DNA from: Nocardioides guangzhouensis
GTDB lineage: Bacteria > Actinomycetota > Actinomycetes > Propionibacteriales > Nocardioidaceae
Direction of reading: 5' to 3'
Assembly (NCBI RefSeq): GCF_004519545.1
Contig: NZ_SDKM01000041.1
Location: forward strand, 1-41,120
Length of the DNA stretch: 41,120 nucleotides
Numbering within the stretch: the stretch's first letter is position 1; the number at the start of each line of letters is the position of its first letter. The position numbers and the translations under genes were made by a program. The notes under the pieces are model-generated. The model worked only from the letters and a program-made list of their open reading frames with translations, did not search any database and was not told the origin of the DNA. Shown here piece by piece: positions 24,224-32,515 of this stretch.

Positions 24224-25636
24224 ATGACCGACCTGCGCGCACCCCTGCGCGACGAACGACCCGACGCCCGCGACCGCCGCCGCAGCTCCGGCCTGTTCCG
24301 TGCCTTCTGGCGCTGGCACTTCTACGCCAGCTTCCTGGTGGTGCCGGTGCTGCTGGTGCTGGCCACCACCGGCCTGATCTACCTGTTCCGCTTCCAGATC
24401 GAGCCCCTGCTCCACCCGGACCTGATGAACGCCGACCAGCCCTCGGCGGCCTCCATCCGGCAGCCGTACGCCGCCCAGCTCGCCGCCGTCGAGCGGGCCC
24501 ACCCCGGCGCCGAGGTGCTCTCGATGGCCGAGCCGCGCGAGGAGGGGCGGCCGACCGTGTTCTCGGTCGTGACCGCGGCGGGCGAGGCCCGCGACGTCTA
24601 CGTGAACCCGTACGGCGCCAAGGTGCTCGGCGACCTCGACCTCGACGCGACACTGTCCGGGACCGCGGTCCGGCTGCACGCCGAGCTGATGTCCGGCACC
24701 CTCGGCGACCGGGTGATGGAGCTGGGTGCCTGCTGGGCGATCGTGATGGCACTGACCGGCTACTACCTCCTCGTCAAGGGCCGCCGGGCCCGCCGGCGCA
24801 GCCGGGCTCCGGGGGCCCGGCTGCGCTCGCGGCACGCCGCCGTCGGCTCGGTGGTGGGCATCGGCCTGCTGATGCTGCTGGTCTCCGGGCTGCCGTGGAC
24901 CGGCGTCTTCGGGGAGCGGGCGCAGGAGATCGCCTCCGGTCGTGGGTCCTCGCTGTGGAGCACCGACCCGGGCGCCGCGTCCGACCCGCACTCGACGCTG
25001 GACGAGTCGCTCCCGCACAGCCACGCGCACGAGGTGCCGTGGGCGCAGGGCGGCAGCGAGGTCCCGTCGTCGGACGGGGACGGGCACGAGCGCAGCGTGG
25101 CCAACCTCGACACCGCGGTCCAGGTCGCGGACGGCGAGGGCCTGCGGCACCCGATGACGGTCGCGCTGCCGGCCGGCGACGACGGGGTGTTCTCGGTGAT
25201 CGGCTACGCGTTCGACGCGCCGTCCGACGAGCGCACCGTGCACGTCGACCGGTACGGCGGCGAGGTGGTGTCGGCGTACGGCTTCGACGACTACCCGACG
25301 CTGGCGAAGGTGGTCAGCCAAGGGATCGGCCTGCACGAGGGCCGCAGCCTCGGCCACTGGTCGTTCTGGGGGTCGGCGCTGATGTGCGTGCTGGTGATCG
25401 TCTCCTGCGTGACGGGCCCGCTCATGTGGTGGCGCCGCCGCCCGCGGGGCACGGGTTCACTCGGGGCGCCGCGCGGCCGGATGCCACTGCGGTCCTCACC
25501 GCTGCTGGCGCTCGGGATCGCCGCGCTCGGCGTCCTCCTGCCGCTGTTCGGGCTGTCGCTGCTGGTGGTGCTGGCGCTCGACCAGCTCGTGATCAGGCGG
25601 GTGCCGGCGCTGGCGACGTTCTTCGGCACCGCCTGA
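24224..25636 (+). CDS. PepSY-associated transmembrane protein
   Basis: A 470-residue inner membrane protein of the PepSY_TM type. Four conserved helices are visible: near residue 30-52 (FWRWHFYASFLVVPVLLVLA), 165-190 (GACWAIVMALTGYYLLVKGR), 210-228, and 385-410 (LGHWSFWGSALMCVLVIVSC), with a further helix at the C-terminus. Two extracytoplasmic loops contain PepSY-like segments (AQLAAVERAHPGAEVLSMAE, then DVYVNPYGAKVLGDLD). A His-rich stretch (LPHSHAHEVPW) may bind metal. Relatives are linked to iron or flavin reduction and metal uptake. GAGGAG lies 7 bases before the ATG. Its stop lies within a 56 bp repeat element. Confidence 0.85.
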   Translation: MTDLRAPLRDERPDARDRRRSSGLFRAFWRWHFYASFLVVPVLLVLATTGLIYLFRFQIEPLLHPDLMNADQPSAASIRQPYAAQLAAVERAHPGAEVLSMAEPREEGRPTVFSVVTAAGEARDVYVNPYGAKVLGDLDLDATLSGTAVRLHAELMSGTLGDRVMELGACWAIVMALTGYYLLVKGRRARRRSRAPGARLRSRHAAVGSVVGIGLLMLLVSGLPWTGVFGERAQEIASGRGSSLWSTDPGAASDPHSTLDESLPHSHAHEVPWAQGGSEVPSSDGDGHERSVANLDTAVQVADGEGLRHPMTVALPAGDDGVFSVIGYAFDAPSDERTVHVDRYGGEVVSAYGFDDYPTLAKVVSQGIGLHEGRSLGHWSFWGSALMCVLVIVSCVTGPLMWWRRRPRGTGSLGAPRGRMPLRSSPLLALGIAALGVLLPLFGLSLLVVLALDQLVIRRVPALATFFGTA

Positions 25637-25684
25637 GGGTCGTCCGCCTGAGGAGGGTGCACAACCCCTCCTCAGGCGGACGAC
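25629..25684 (-). repeat. 56 bp hairpin element, copy 1 (3' side of LuxR regulator)
   Basis: Contains a perfect 19 bp stem, GTCGTCCGCCTGAGGAGGG (25639-25657) with its complement at 25666-25684, and an 8-base loop. It supplies the stop codons of both the PepSY gene (25634-25636) and the convergent LuxR gene (25672-25674), and probably ends both transcripts. Read on the minus strand it aligns over 56 bases with 28618-28673, differing in the loop and two other positions. Confidence 0.85.
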
Positions 25685-28578
25685 TGCCCGTCGAGGACCC
25701 CGCTCGCGTAGGCGGCGGCCGCCGCTTCGACGCGCGTGGCGACGCCGAGCTTGGCCAGGATGTGGGAGACGTGCACCGACACCGTCTTCGGCGAGATGAA
25801 CAGCTCCCGGGCGATGGCCCCGTTGCTGGCGCCGGTCGCGAGGAGTCGCAGGACCTCGAGCTCGCGGTCGGTCAGCCCGAGCTCGGCGGCCGACACGCTG
25901 GTCGGCGCCAGCCGGAGCCTCGCCCGTCGTCCCGTCGCGAGGACGGCCTCGCGGAGCGGGACGGCGCCGAGGCCGTCCGCGATCACGAGGGCCTCGGCGA
26001 GCCGGCGACGGGCCTCGGTCGGGTCGCCCTCGGAGGCATGGGCGGCACCTGCACGGAGCAGGGCCCAGCCGAGCCGGTGGGGGAACGCGAGCTCGCGCCA
26101 CTGTGCGACGACGTCGTCCCACGTCGTGGCATCGTCCTCGCCGGCGCGGCGTGCCAGCTCGGCGCGGACCGTTGCGACCGACGCCTCGTCGCGGGCGCAT
26201 CGGGGCGGCGCGACCTCGAGCAGCCGCAGGACCCGGTCGACGATCCACTGTCCCGCCTCGGGTTCGGGGTCAGCGCCGCCGGCCGCGGCATCGGCCTCGG
26301 TGCGTGCCGCAACCACGAGAAGCGGGTGGAGGAGCCCCGGGAGCATCGCCGCGTGGTCAGCGGCCAGCGCCCTGGCGATCAAGGGCCGGGTCGTGACGAT
26401 GTCCCCGCGCAGGGATGCGATGTCGGCGTAGGTGTAGAGGAAGGCCAGCAGGTCGTCGACGTCGGTGTTCTCCATGGAACCCCGGTGCGGGGGCCGCGGA
26501 TTCTGAGAGCGATCGGGCTCCGGCCGCCCGCGCCAGGCGGCAAGGTGGTCACGGAGCCTGGCAGCGGCCCAGAAGGCGTACTCGGGCAGGTCTCGATGGT
26601 CGGCGACCCGCTGGATGAGGAGCTCGGCCTCGTCCCAGCGGCCGTCGTCGATGCAGGCCTCGGCCAGGTTGGCGACGGCCATGCCCCACCATGCCGGGAG
26701 CGGGCCGGGTCGGTCGCCGCCGAGCAGGTCGACGAGCCGCGCTGAGAGGGCAGCGCTCTCCTCGTCCTCACCCGCGTTCCACAGCACGATGCAGAGGACC
26801 TGGAGGGCCTCGGTCAGGGCATCCAGGTCATCGAGCTGCTCGGCCACGCGGACGGCCTCGCGGGCGGTAGAGATGCCGACGTCGTGGTGACCCAGGGCGG
26901 ACTCCACGTAGGACAGGGTCGTGTTGGCGCGCACGACGAGGGCGGGAGCACCCGTCGACCGGGCGAGCGCGATGGCCTCGGCGGCGTACCGCTGCGCCTC
27001 GTCCAGCCGCGCCTTGCGCCGGCAGGCGCGGGCCACCCACAGACAGGTCAGGATCCTCCGCTTCGGTGGGTCCGGAGGGATGTCGCCCGCCGTGGCGATG
27101 GCTTGCTCCCAGTCGAGGTGGTCGTCGTCGTGCCACAGGCTCTGGTCCCAGAGGACCGTGAGCCAGGCGCGTCGAGCGTCCTCTGCGCCGTCGGGGAGGG
27201 CCTTGCGCGCGTCCTGCACGAGGTCGCGCACGACCTGCTGCCGGGCCATCCCGAGCAGCGCACTCTCCGCCGCCCACGTGAGCACGTCGGCGAGGTCGGC
27301 CCCCTCGGGACGTTCGCCGTCGGGCACCCGGGGCCACAGGTCGGCGGCCTCCCGGAGCATGCGGACCTGCTCGGGGTAGGCGGAGATCCGGCCGGCCTCG
27401 TCGGCAGCGCGCAGCCACGCACGCAGCGCTGGTCCGGGTCGGTCCGCCTCGGTCAGGTGGTGGGCCACGGCGACGGCCTCCAGGAGGGACCTCGTCACCG
27501 GCTCGAGGCACCGGGCCCAGCCGAGGTGGATCCGGCGTGCCTCGGAGAGGGGGAGGTCCGCGATCACCGCCTCCCGCAGCAGCGCGTGGCGGAACTGCAC
27601 GGTCGGGCCTCTGCGGACCAGCACTCCACCGGAGACGGCCGCGGCCAGCCCGCGGTCGAACTCGTCAGGCGCGAGGTCGACGACGTCCGCCAGGTCGCCC
27701 GGGCGGGCGTCTACCGAGGCCAGCGCCGCCGCGCGCACCACTGCCTGCCCGGACGGGGAGAGCCGGGCCACCCGGTGGCCGAGCAGCCGGACCGCCAGCT
27801 CGTCGACGTCCGTGGAGTCGGCCGCGACGAGCTCCTCGACGAGCAGGGGGATACCGCCGGACAGCGTCAGGATCCGGTCCACGTCCGCGGCCGCGCCGCC
27901 GGCGCCGTCGGACAACAGGTCCTGCACCTGGGCGGCGACGTCGTCCGCGCCGAGCCGGGGCAGGTCGATGCGCTGCATGCTCGGCAGGCCGGCGAGCTCG
28001 GCGAGGAAGCCGCGGACCTCGTCGTACGCGGGGTCGTCCGTGCGCACGGTGATCACCACGGCGAGGCGCTCGCTCCGCATGCTGCGGACCAGGTGGTCGA
28101 CCACGTCGCGGCTCGACTCGTCAGACCAGTGCAGGTCCTCGATCACCAGGGCCATCGGTCGCGCTGCGGCGGCTTCGCGCAGCAGGCCGGAGGTGGCCGC
28201 CAGCACCTGCGCGGCGCCCACCCCGGGACCGTCCTGCCGTGCGCGGGGAGCCAGCTCCGGGAGCAGCCGCTGCACCTCGGGCAGGCGGCCGCCGGCGAGC
28301 TCAGCGAACGCCTGGGGGCCGAGCGAACGGCGCAGGTCCCGCAGCGCGTCGAGCAGGGGACCGAGGGGGACGGCCCGACTCCCCGCAGTGCACTGCCCGC
28401 GGGCAACGAGGACGTCGCGGTGCCCGAGCTCGTGCACCAGCTCGGCGACCAGGCGGGTCTTGCCGATGCCCGCCTCGCCGGTCACGAGCGCTGCCGCGGG
28501 CTCCCCGGCCAGCGCCGCCGACGTCAGCCGCCGCAGCGCCTCCAGCTGCCCGTCGCGCCCCACCATGCGCGAGCCCAC
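25672..28578 (-). CDS. Large ATP-binding LuxR-family transcriptional regulator (LAL/MalT-like)
   Basis: A 968-residue STAND-type regulator. The N-terminal ATPase has a Walker A GEAGIGKT (residues 34-41), a Walker B in MALVIEDLHWSDES and a winged region to about residue 330. A long helical, TPR-like central region follows. The C-terminal LuxR helix-turn-helix is LTDRELEVLRLLATGASNGA, then IARELFISPKTVSVHVSHIL. Such proteins switch on operons in response to a ligand that is not predictable here. The GTG at 28578 gives MGSRMVGRDGQ; ATG at 28566 is an alternative. The gene is bracketed by inverted copies of a hairpin element and ends GQSSA inside copy 1. Confidence 0.88.
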   Translation of the reverse strand: MGSRMVGRDGQLEALRRLTSAALAGEPAAALVTGEAGIGKTRLVAELVHELGHRDVLVARGQCTAGSRAVPLGPLLDALRDLRRSLGPQAFAELAGGRLPEVQRLLPELAPRARQDGPGVGAAQVLAATSGLLREAAAARPMALVIEDLHWSDESSRDVVDHLVRSMRSERLAVVITVRTDDPAYDEVRGFLAELAGLPSMQRIDLPRLGADDVAAQVQDLLSDGAGGAAADVDRILTLSGGIPLLVEELVAADSTDVDELAVRLLGHRVARLSPSGQAVVRAAALASVDARPGDLADVVDLAPDEFDRGLAAAVSGGVLVRRGPTVQFRHALLREAVIADLPLSEARRIHLGWARCLEPVTRSLLEAVAVAHHLTEADRPGPALRAWLRAADEAGRISAYPEQVRMLREAADLWPRVPDGERPEGADLADVLTWAAESALLGMARQQVVRDLVQDARKALPDGAEDARRAWLTVLWDQSLWHDDDHLDWEQAIATAGDIPPDPPKRRILTCLWVARACRRKARLDEAQRYAAEAIALARSTGAPALVVRANTTLSYVESALGHHDVGISTAREAVRVAEQLDDLDALTEALQVLCIVLWNAGEDEESAALSARLVDLLGGDRPGPLPAWWGMAVANLAEACIDDGRWDEAELLIQRVADHRDLPEYAFWAAARLRDHLAAWRGRPEPDRSQNPRPPHRGSMENTDVDDLLAFLYTYADIASLRGDIVTTRPLIARALAADHAAMLPGLLHPLLVVAARTEADAAAGGADPEPEAGQWIVDRVLRLLEVAPPRCARDEASVATVRAELARRAGEDDATTWDDVVAQWRELAFPHRLGWALLRAGAAHASEGDPTEARRRLAEALVIADGLGAVPLREAVLATGRRARLRLAPTSVSAAELGLTDRELEVLRLLATGASNGAIARELFISPKTVSVHVSHILAKLGVATRVEAAAAAYASGVLDGQSSA

Positions 28579-28617
28579 GCCTTCATGCTGGCACGCACCA
28601 CCCCGCGGAGGAAGCCG

Positions 28618-28673
28618 GTCCTCCGCCTGAGGAGGGTGCCCACCCCCTCCTCAGGCGGACAACCCTCAGGCGG
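28618..28673 (+). repeat. 56 bp hairpin element, copy 2 (5' side of LuxR regulator)
   Basis: Stem TCCGCCTGAGGAGGG (28622-28636) with its complement at 28645-28659 and an 8-base loop, followed by ACAACCCTCAGGCGG. It is inverted relative to copy 1 (25629-25684) and nearly identical outside the loop. The stop codon of the next membrane protein gene (28666-28668) lies inside it. It probably terminates that gene just upstream of the LuxR regulator. Confidence 0.85.
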
Positions 28674-29769
28674 ACGACGCGGCCTTCTCGGCCCGCTCCG
28701 CCATGACCCGCACCGCGAGCACCGGCCGCCAGCGGTCGTGCAGGGTGGTGATCAGGCTGATCAGGCCGAGGAAGAACAGCAGGGTCGGGGCGTCGACGTC
28801 GCCCGGGCGGCCGGCGCCGACCAGGAGCTCGGCGGCCACCACCAGCGCCACGTTGGCAGCCAGCCGGGCCAGGAACGCCCAGCCGAGCGAGGCGATGGTG
28901 CGGGAGCGGCGGGCCATGAAGAGGGTGAAGCCGGCGTTGACCACGACCACCGCGCCGACGCCGATGAACAGCTGCAGCGGTGAGGAGTCGATGCCCGGCA
29001 GGACCTGGCCGTAGACCACGGAGATCAGCCCGACCAGCACCACCTTCTCGACCGTGGCCCACGACCGCATGCTGCCGAAGCGGGCGTGCCACTCGGCCTG
29101 CTCCTCCGCGGTGTCCATCGAGGGCGGCAGCGGGTCGGCGGCGATCTTGAACGACCAGTCGGCCGGCAGCAGCCGCGGCCGGACCACGAACCACAGGATC
29201 AGGGCCGCGACCACGATCAGCGCCAGCAGCAGCGGCGGCGCCCACGCGTTGTCGGCCATGAACTCGGTGAAGTCGAGCTGCGCGACGTGGATCCACCACT
29301 CCTGCGGCAGCTTCACGAACACCCAGATCAGGCCGGCGCACCACAGCCACCAGCGGAACGAGAAGCGCCGGTTGTTCCAGCGCGTGCGCACCGCCTCGTA
29401 GGCGATGTAGAAGTACTCGAACGTGTTGGGGAAGATCAGCAGCAGCGCCCGCACCTGGCTGAGCTCGAACGACACCACGCCGACCAGCCGGTAGAAGTAC
29501 AGGAACCGCCCGATCCGGAACGCCCCGAGCTGCTGCCAGTTGCGCAGGGTCGAGATGTAGGCGATCGCCAGGTAGAAGACGTCCATCGCCTTGTCGTAGC
29601 CCTGGTAGCCCGGCGGGTCGTAGCCCATGCTCTGGAAGATCGTCTGGTCGACGCCGTCGAGGACCAGGCAGGCGATGATCGCCGGCAGCGGGAAGCGCGG
29701 GATGAACAGGGGCAGCACGAAGCGTCCGCCGATCACCAGCAGGAAGACCAGCTGCTCTCCAGTGCTCAC
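28666..29769 (-). CDS. Polytopic membrane protein of unknown function (about 367 aa)
   Basis: Not recognised. About eight to nine hydrophobic helices are spread along the sequence, starting with GEQLVFLLVIGGRFVLPLFI. Aromatic loops such as DPPGYQGYDKAMDVFYLAIA and RWNNRRFSFRWWLWCAGLIW are characteristic. A cytoplasmic loop (DPLPPSMDTAEEQAEWHARF) separates the N-terminal and C-terminal helix groups. The GTG at 29767-29769 is chosen because it gives a start just before the first helix and GACAAT lies 7 bases upstream; a longer TTG-started form would include an unlikely 20-residue Arg-rich leader. The C-terminus EKAASSA is encoded by the repeat element. Divergent from another membrane protein. 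Confidence 0.7.
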   Translation of the reverse strand: MSTGEQLVFLLVIGGRFVLPLFIPRFPLPAIIACLVLDGVDQTIFQSMGYDPPGYQGYDKAMDVFYLAIAYISTLRNWQQLGAFRIGRFLYFYRLVGVVSFELSQVRALLLIFPNTFEYFYIAYEAVRTRWNNRRFSFRWWLWCAGLIWVFVKLPQEWWIHVAQLDFTEFMADNAWAPPLLLALIVVAALILWFVVRPRLLPADWSFKIAADPLPPSMDTAEEQAEWHARFGSMRSWATVEKVVLVGLISVVYGQVLPGIDSSPLQLFIGVGAVVVVNAGFTLFMARRSRTIASLGWAFLARLAANVALVVAAELLVGAGRPGDVDAPTLLFFLGLISLITTLHDRWRPVLAVRVMAERAEKAASSA

Positions 29770-29782
29770 GACCGGAATTGTC

Positions 29783-29838
29783 GCGTGGCGGTTGCCAACC
29801 CGGACCCCCCGAAACGGGTCATTTGACAACCGCCGCGC
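29783..29838. promoter_or_regulatory. Operator-like inverted repeat between two divergent membrane protein genes
   Basis: GCGTGGCGGTTG (29783-29794) and CAACCGCCGCGC (29827-29838) are complementary at 11 of 12 positions. A second, inner pair ACCCG / CGGGT lies between them. The structure sits in the 128-base gap between starts at 29769 (minus) and 29898 (plus), suggesting joint control. Confidence 0.45.
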
Positions 29839-29897
29839 GGACCACTGGCCCTTGTCGGCATCGGTGAGCCGGCCGAGCGTGGAACCGAGGAGCAGAC

Positions 29898-30818
29898 ATG
29901 GCAGGCACCAGCGGAAGCGACGTACGACGGCGACCGCCGCTGGGCTTCGGCGTGCTCATGATCGTGCTGGCCGCGCTGCTGGTGGTCAGCTCGGTGCTCG
30001 GCCCGCTGGGCCTCGACGTCGTGGACTACCCGGTCTCGGAGTCGCTGGTGAACCAGATGATCGGGCTCGAGGTGGTGACCCTGCTGCTCGTGGTCCCGTG
30101 GGCCGTCTGGTCCGGGATCCTCGCGCTCCGGGACCACCCGGCCGCACCGCTGCTGGCGTTCGGCCCCGCGGCGTACGCGGCGTACATGTTCGTCCAGTAC
30201 GTCGTGGGGCCGGAGTACCCGACCTACTCCGCGGTGGCGCTGTTCCACGTGGCCGTCAGCGGCCTCGCCGGCGGGCTGGTGCTCCGTGCCTGGTCGCTGG
30301 CCCGGGACCGCCCGACGCCGGCTCCGACGCCGTCGCGGCGACGGTGGCTGGCATGGCTGTCCTTCGGCCTGGCCGCCTTTGTCGTCTCGCGGTACGCCGA
30401 CCTCCTCGCCGGCGCCGGACAGGGGCACCGCCTCACCGCCGAGTACGCCGACGAGCCCACTTTCTTCTGGTCCATCGTGCTGCTCGACCTCGGCTGCGTG
30501 GTGCCGCTGACGGTGGCTGCCGGCGTCACCACGCTGCGCGACACCCCGGCCGGGCGGCGCGCGCCGTACGCCGTGCTCGGGTGGTTCGCCCTGGTCCCGC
30601 CGTCGGTCGCGGCCATGGGCGTGGCGATGCTGGTCCGCGACGACCCGCTCGCCTCGACCGGCACCGTCGTGATGCTCTCGCTGGTGTCGGTCGCGTTCGC
30701 GGCCGTGGCGGTGGCCGTCCTCCACGCTCTGTTCGCCTCGTCCGCAGAGGGTGCGGACGCGCGGAGGCCCCCGGGCGCTCCCGGGGGCCTCCGCTCGGTG
30801 GGGCTGTTCCGTCGCTGA
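29898..30818 (+). CDS. Polytopic membrane protein of unknown function (306 aa)
   Basis: Not recognised. Seven to eight helices can be seen, for example GFGVLMIVLAALLVVSSVLG, GLEVVTLLLVVPWAVWSGIL, FHVAVSGLAGGLVLRAWSLA and FFWSIVLLDLGCVVPLTVAA. Short loops include a Pro-rich one (RDRPTPAPTPSRRRW). GAGGAG lies 5 bases before the ATG at 29898. The last 19 codons are formed by a 15 bp hairpin (30761-30794) that looks like the terminator of the convergent gene, so the natural C-terminus may have been extended. The stop is only 2 bases from the stop of the next gene. Confidence 0.7.
   Translation: MAGTSGSDVRRRPPLGFGVLMIVLAALLVVSSVLGPLGLDVVDYPVSESLVNQMIGLEVVTLLLVVPWAVWSGILALRDHPAAPLLAFGPAAYAAYMFVQYVVGPEYPTYSAVALFHVAVSGLAGGLVLRAWSLARDRPTPAPTPSRRRWLAWLSFGLAAFVVSRYADLLAGAGQGHRLTAEYADEPTFFWSIVLLDLGCVVPLTVAAGVTTLRDTPAGRRAPYAVLGWFALVPPSVAAMGVAMLVRDDPLASTGTVVMLSLVSVAFAAVAVAVLHALFASSAEGADARRPPGAPGGLRSVGLFRR
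30761..30794 (-). terminator. 15 bp hairpin, terminator of the LVIVD-type gene, inside the opposite coding sequence
   Basis: GCGGAGGCCCCCGGG (30761-30775), loop CGCT, and a perfect complement at 30780-30794. It lies 27 bases beyond the stop of the minus-strand gene (30821) and inside the last codons of the plus-strand membrane protein gene. It is the strongest hairpin in this part of the window. Confidence 0.65.
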
Positions 30819-30820
30819 CG

Positions 30821-32374
30821 TCAGCCGTTGTACGACGGCTGCGACTGCGGGTTGAAGAGGTCCATCCGGACCTTCTTCGCCGGGGCCGTGCGCGGGTCAC
30901 GCAGGTCGAAGACGTCGAACCCTCGCTGGATCTCGTTGGAGTAGATGTAGCCGTTGTAGTAGTACGTCGACCAGGCGCCGGCGATGGTCAGCGCCGCCTC
31001 GTTGTAGGGACCGCGGTCGAACCAGCCGATCTCCTTCGGGTTGGCGGAGTCGGTGAAGTCCCAGACGGAGATGCCGCCCTGGTACCACGCCTGGACCATG
31101 ATGTCCTTGCCCTTGACCGGGATCAGCGAGCCGTTGTGGGCCACGCAGTTCTCGGTGTTGGACTGGGTCCGCGGGATCTTGAAGTAGCTCTTGAACACGA
31201 GCTGCCCGTCGACGATGTCGTAGATCCCGTCCGCGCCCTTCTCCTGGCCGGTGGTCGGGTTGCAGGTCGGCGCACCGCCGCCGCCGAGCTCGTCGGTGAA
31301 CACCACCTTGGTGCCGGCGTTGTTGAACGTGGCGGAGTGCCAGAACGCGAAGTTGGTGGTGTCGCGGACCTGCTCGGTGACCACCGGGTGCTCGCGGTCG
31401 GAGATGTCCATCAGGATGCCGTCACCCATGCAGGCGCCGGCGGCGATGTCCTTGGAGGGGTACGCCGTGATGTCGTGGCAGCCGCTCGTGGTCGACGAGC
31501 CGTTGCCGCCCGGGTTGCCGCCGTCCGGGAACAGGACCGGGGTGCCGACCAGTGCCGCGTCGTCGGGCGAGGCGGTCGGGATCTTGATCACGCTGATCTG
31601 GTCGTGCGGGGGCTGGCAGTCCGGGAACGCCGCGTTGGGCGAGTACGACGAGACGTAGACGTAGAGGTCCTTGCCGTTCTTCGTCGGCGCGAGCGTGTGG
31701 GTGTGGGAGCCGCAGCTGGTCTCGACGGAGGCGGCGTAGCGCGGGGCGGCCGGGTTGCTGATGTCGAAGACCCGGATGCCCTCCCACGAGCTCTTCTCCG
31801 AGGCCGGCTGGGCGACGCTGTTGCAGGAGTCGTCGCTCCGGCTGGAGTCGACGCTGAGCACCAGCAGATCGCCGTACACCGACACGTCGTTCTGCGAGCC
31901 GGGGCAGACGACCTGGGTGACGATGCGCGGCTTCTGCGGCTGGGAGATGTCGTAGACCATCAGGCCGTTGTAGTTGCCGGCGAAGGCGTACGTGCCCTTG
32001 AAGGCGAGGTCGCTGTTGAGCGCCGAGTCGTTCGCGAACGCGCCCTGCTTGGGGATGTTCGCGATCAGCTCGATGTTCTTGGAGCCGGCTGTCTCGCCCT
32101 GCGCGAGGGCCGCATTGCTGTCGTCGAGTCCTGCGAAGTCGTTGCCGGGCTGGCACGCCGCGGCGAACCGGTCACCGGCGTCCTTCAGCCGCTTCTCCTT
32201 GGCCGGCGGGCAGAGGGTCTCCTGCTGGGTCGCCTGGGTGGACTCCTGGCTGTCGTGCTTCCCGTCGTGTGCGTCGACCGGGGCGGTGGTGGCACCGAGG
32301 GCGACGGCGAGGACGGCTGCGGCCGCTATGCGGGCTCCTCGTGAGCGCCCGGGCACGGGGGATGTGGGTCGCAT
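30821..32374 (-). CDS. Secreted LVIVD-repeat (beta-propeller-like) protein
   Basis: A 517-residue exported protein. A signal peptide (MRPTSPVPGRSRGARIAAAA, then VLAVALGATTAPVDA) is followed by a His/Gln-rich segment and repeated blades of the LVIVD type: FAGNYNGLMVYDISQPQKPR, WEGIRVFDISNPAAPRY, DGILMDISDREHPVV, WYQGGISVWDFTDSANPKEI and NEIQRGFDVFDLRDPRT. Ten or more Cys suggest disulphides. The HSATFNNAG and GCHDITAYP segments might bind metal. Function unknown; such proteins are cell-surface or extracellular. The ATG at 32374 has GGAAGG upstream. It diverges from a DUF305 lipoprotein gene. Confidence 0.82.
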   Translation of the reverse strand: MRPTSPVPGRSRGARIAAAAVLAVALGATTAPVDAHDGKHDSQESTQATQQETLCPPAKEKRLKDAGDRFAAACQPGNDFAGLDDSNAALAQGETAGSKNIELIANIPKQGAFANDSALNSDLAFKGTYAFAGNYNGLMVYDISQPQKPRIVTQVVCPGSQNDVSVYGDLLVLSVDSSRSDDSCNSVAQPASEKSSWEGIRVFDISNPAAPRYAASVETSCGSHTHTLAPTKNGKDLYVYVSSYSPNAAFPDCQPPHDQISVIKIPTASPDDAALVGTPVLFPDGGNPGGNGSSTTSGCHDITAYPSKDIAAGACMGDGILMDISDREHPVVTEQVRDTTNFAFWHSATFNNAGTKVVFTDELGGGGAPTCNPTTGQEKGADGIYDIVDGQLVFKSYFKIPRTQSNTENCVAHNGSLIPVKGKDIMVQAWYQGGISVWDFTDSANPKEIGWFDRGPYNEAALTIAGAWSTYYYNGYIYSNEIQRGFDVFDLRDPRTAPAKKVRMDLFNPQSQPSYNG

Positions 32375-32405
32375 GGATGAACCTTCCCGAGATGAGGTGT
32401 CATGT

Positions 32406-32438
32406 CCGTGTTCCGGGACTGTCGTACCGTGTTCCGGG
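32406..32438. repeat. Two 12 bp direct repeats in the LVIVD/DUF305 promoter region
   Basis: CCGTGTTCCGGG occurs at 32406-32417 and again at 32427-32438, exactly 21 bases apart, that is two turns of DNA. Such phasing is typical of regulator binding sites on one face of the helix. Confidence 0.6.
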
Positions 32439-32444
32439 TGCGGC

Positions 32445-32470
32445 TGTAAAGCGCTTACGCAAACGCTTCC
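32445..32470. promoter_or_regulatory. Twin LacI-family-type operator boxes
   Basis: AAGCGCTT (32449-32456) and AAACGCTT (32461-32468) both fit the AANCGNTT core bound by LacI/GalR-type regulators and are spaced 12 bases apart. They lie between the divergent LVIVD-type gene and DUF305 lipoprotein gene. No LacI-type gene is present in the window. A -10-like TAGAAC (32483-32488) follows for the lipoprotein gene. Confidence 0.5.
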
Positions 32471-32515
32471 ACTTCTGCACGGTAGAACCGTCCACCGACT
32501 CCAGGAGACACTCGG

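Noticed and set aside
29823..29828. A perfect TTGACA on the plus strand as a -35 element
   Set aside because: At 16-18 bases downstream there is only GC-rich sequence (TGGCCC) with no -10-like hexamer. It falls in the arm of the inverted repeat and may be coincidental.
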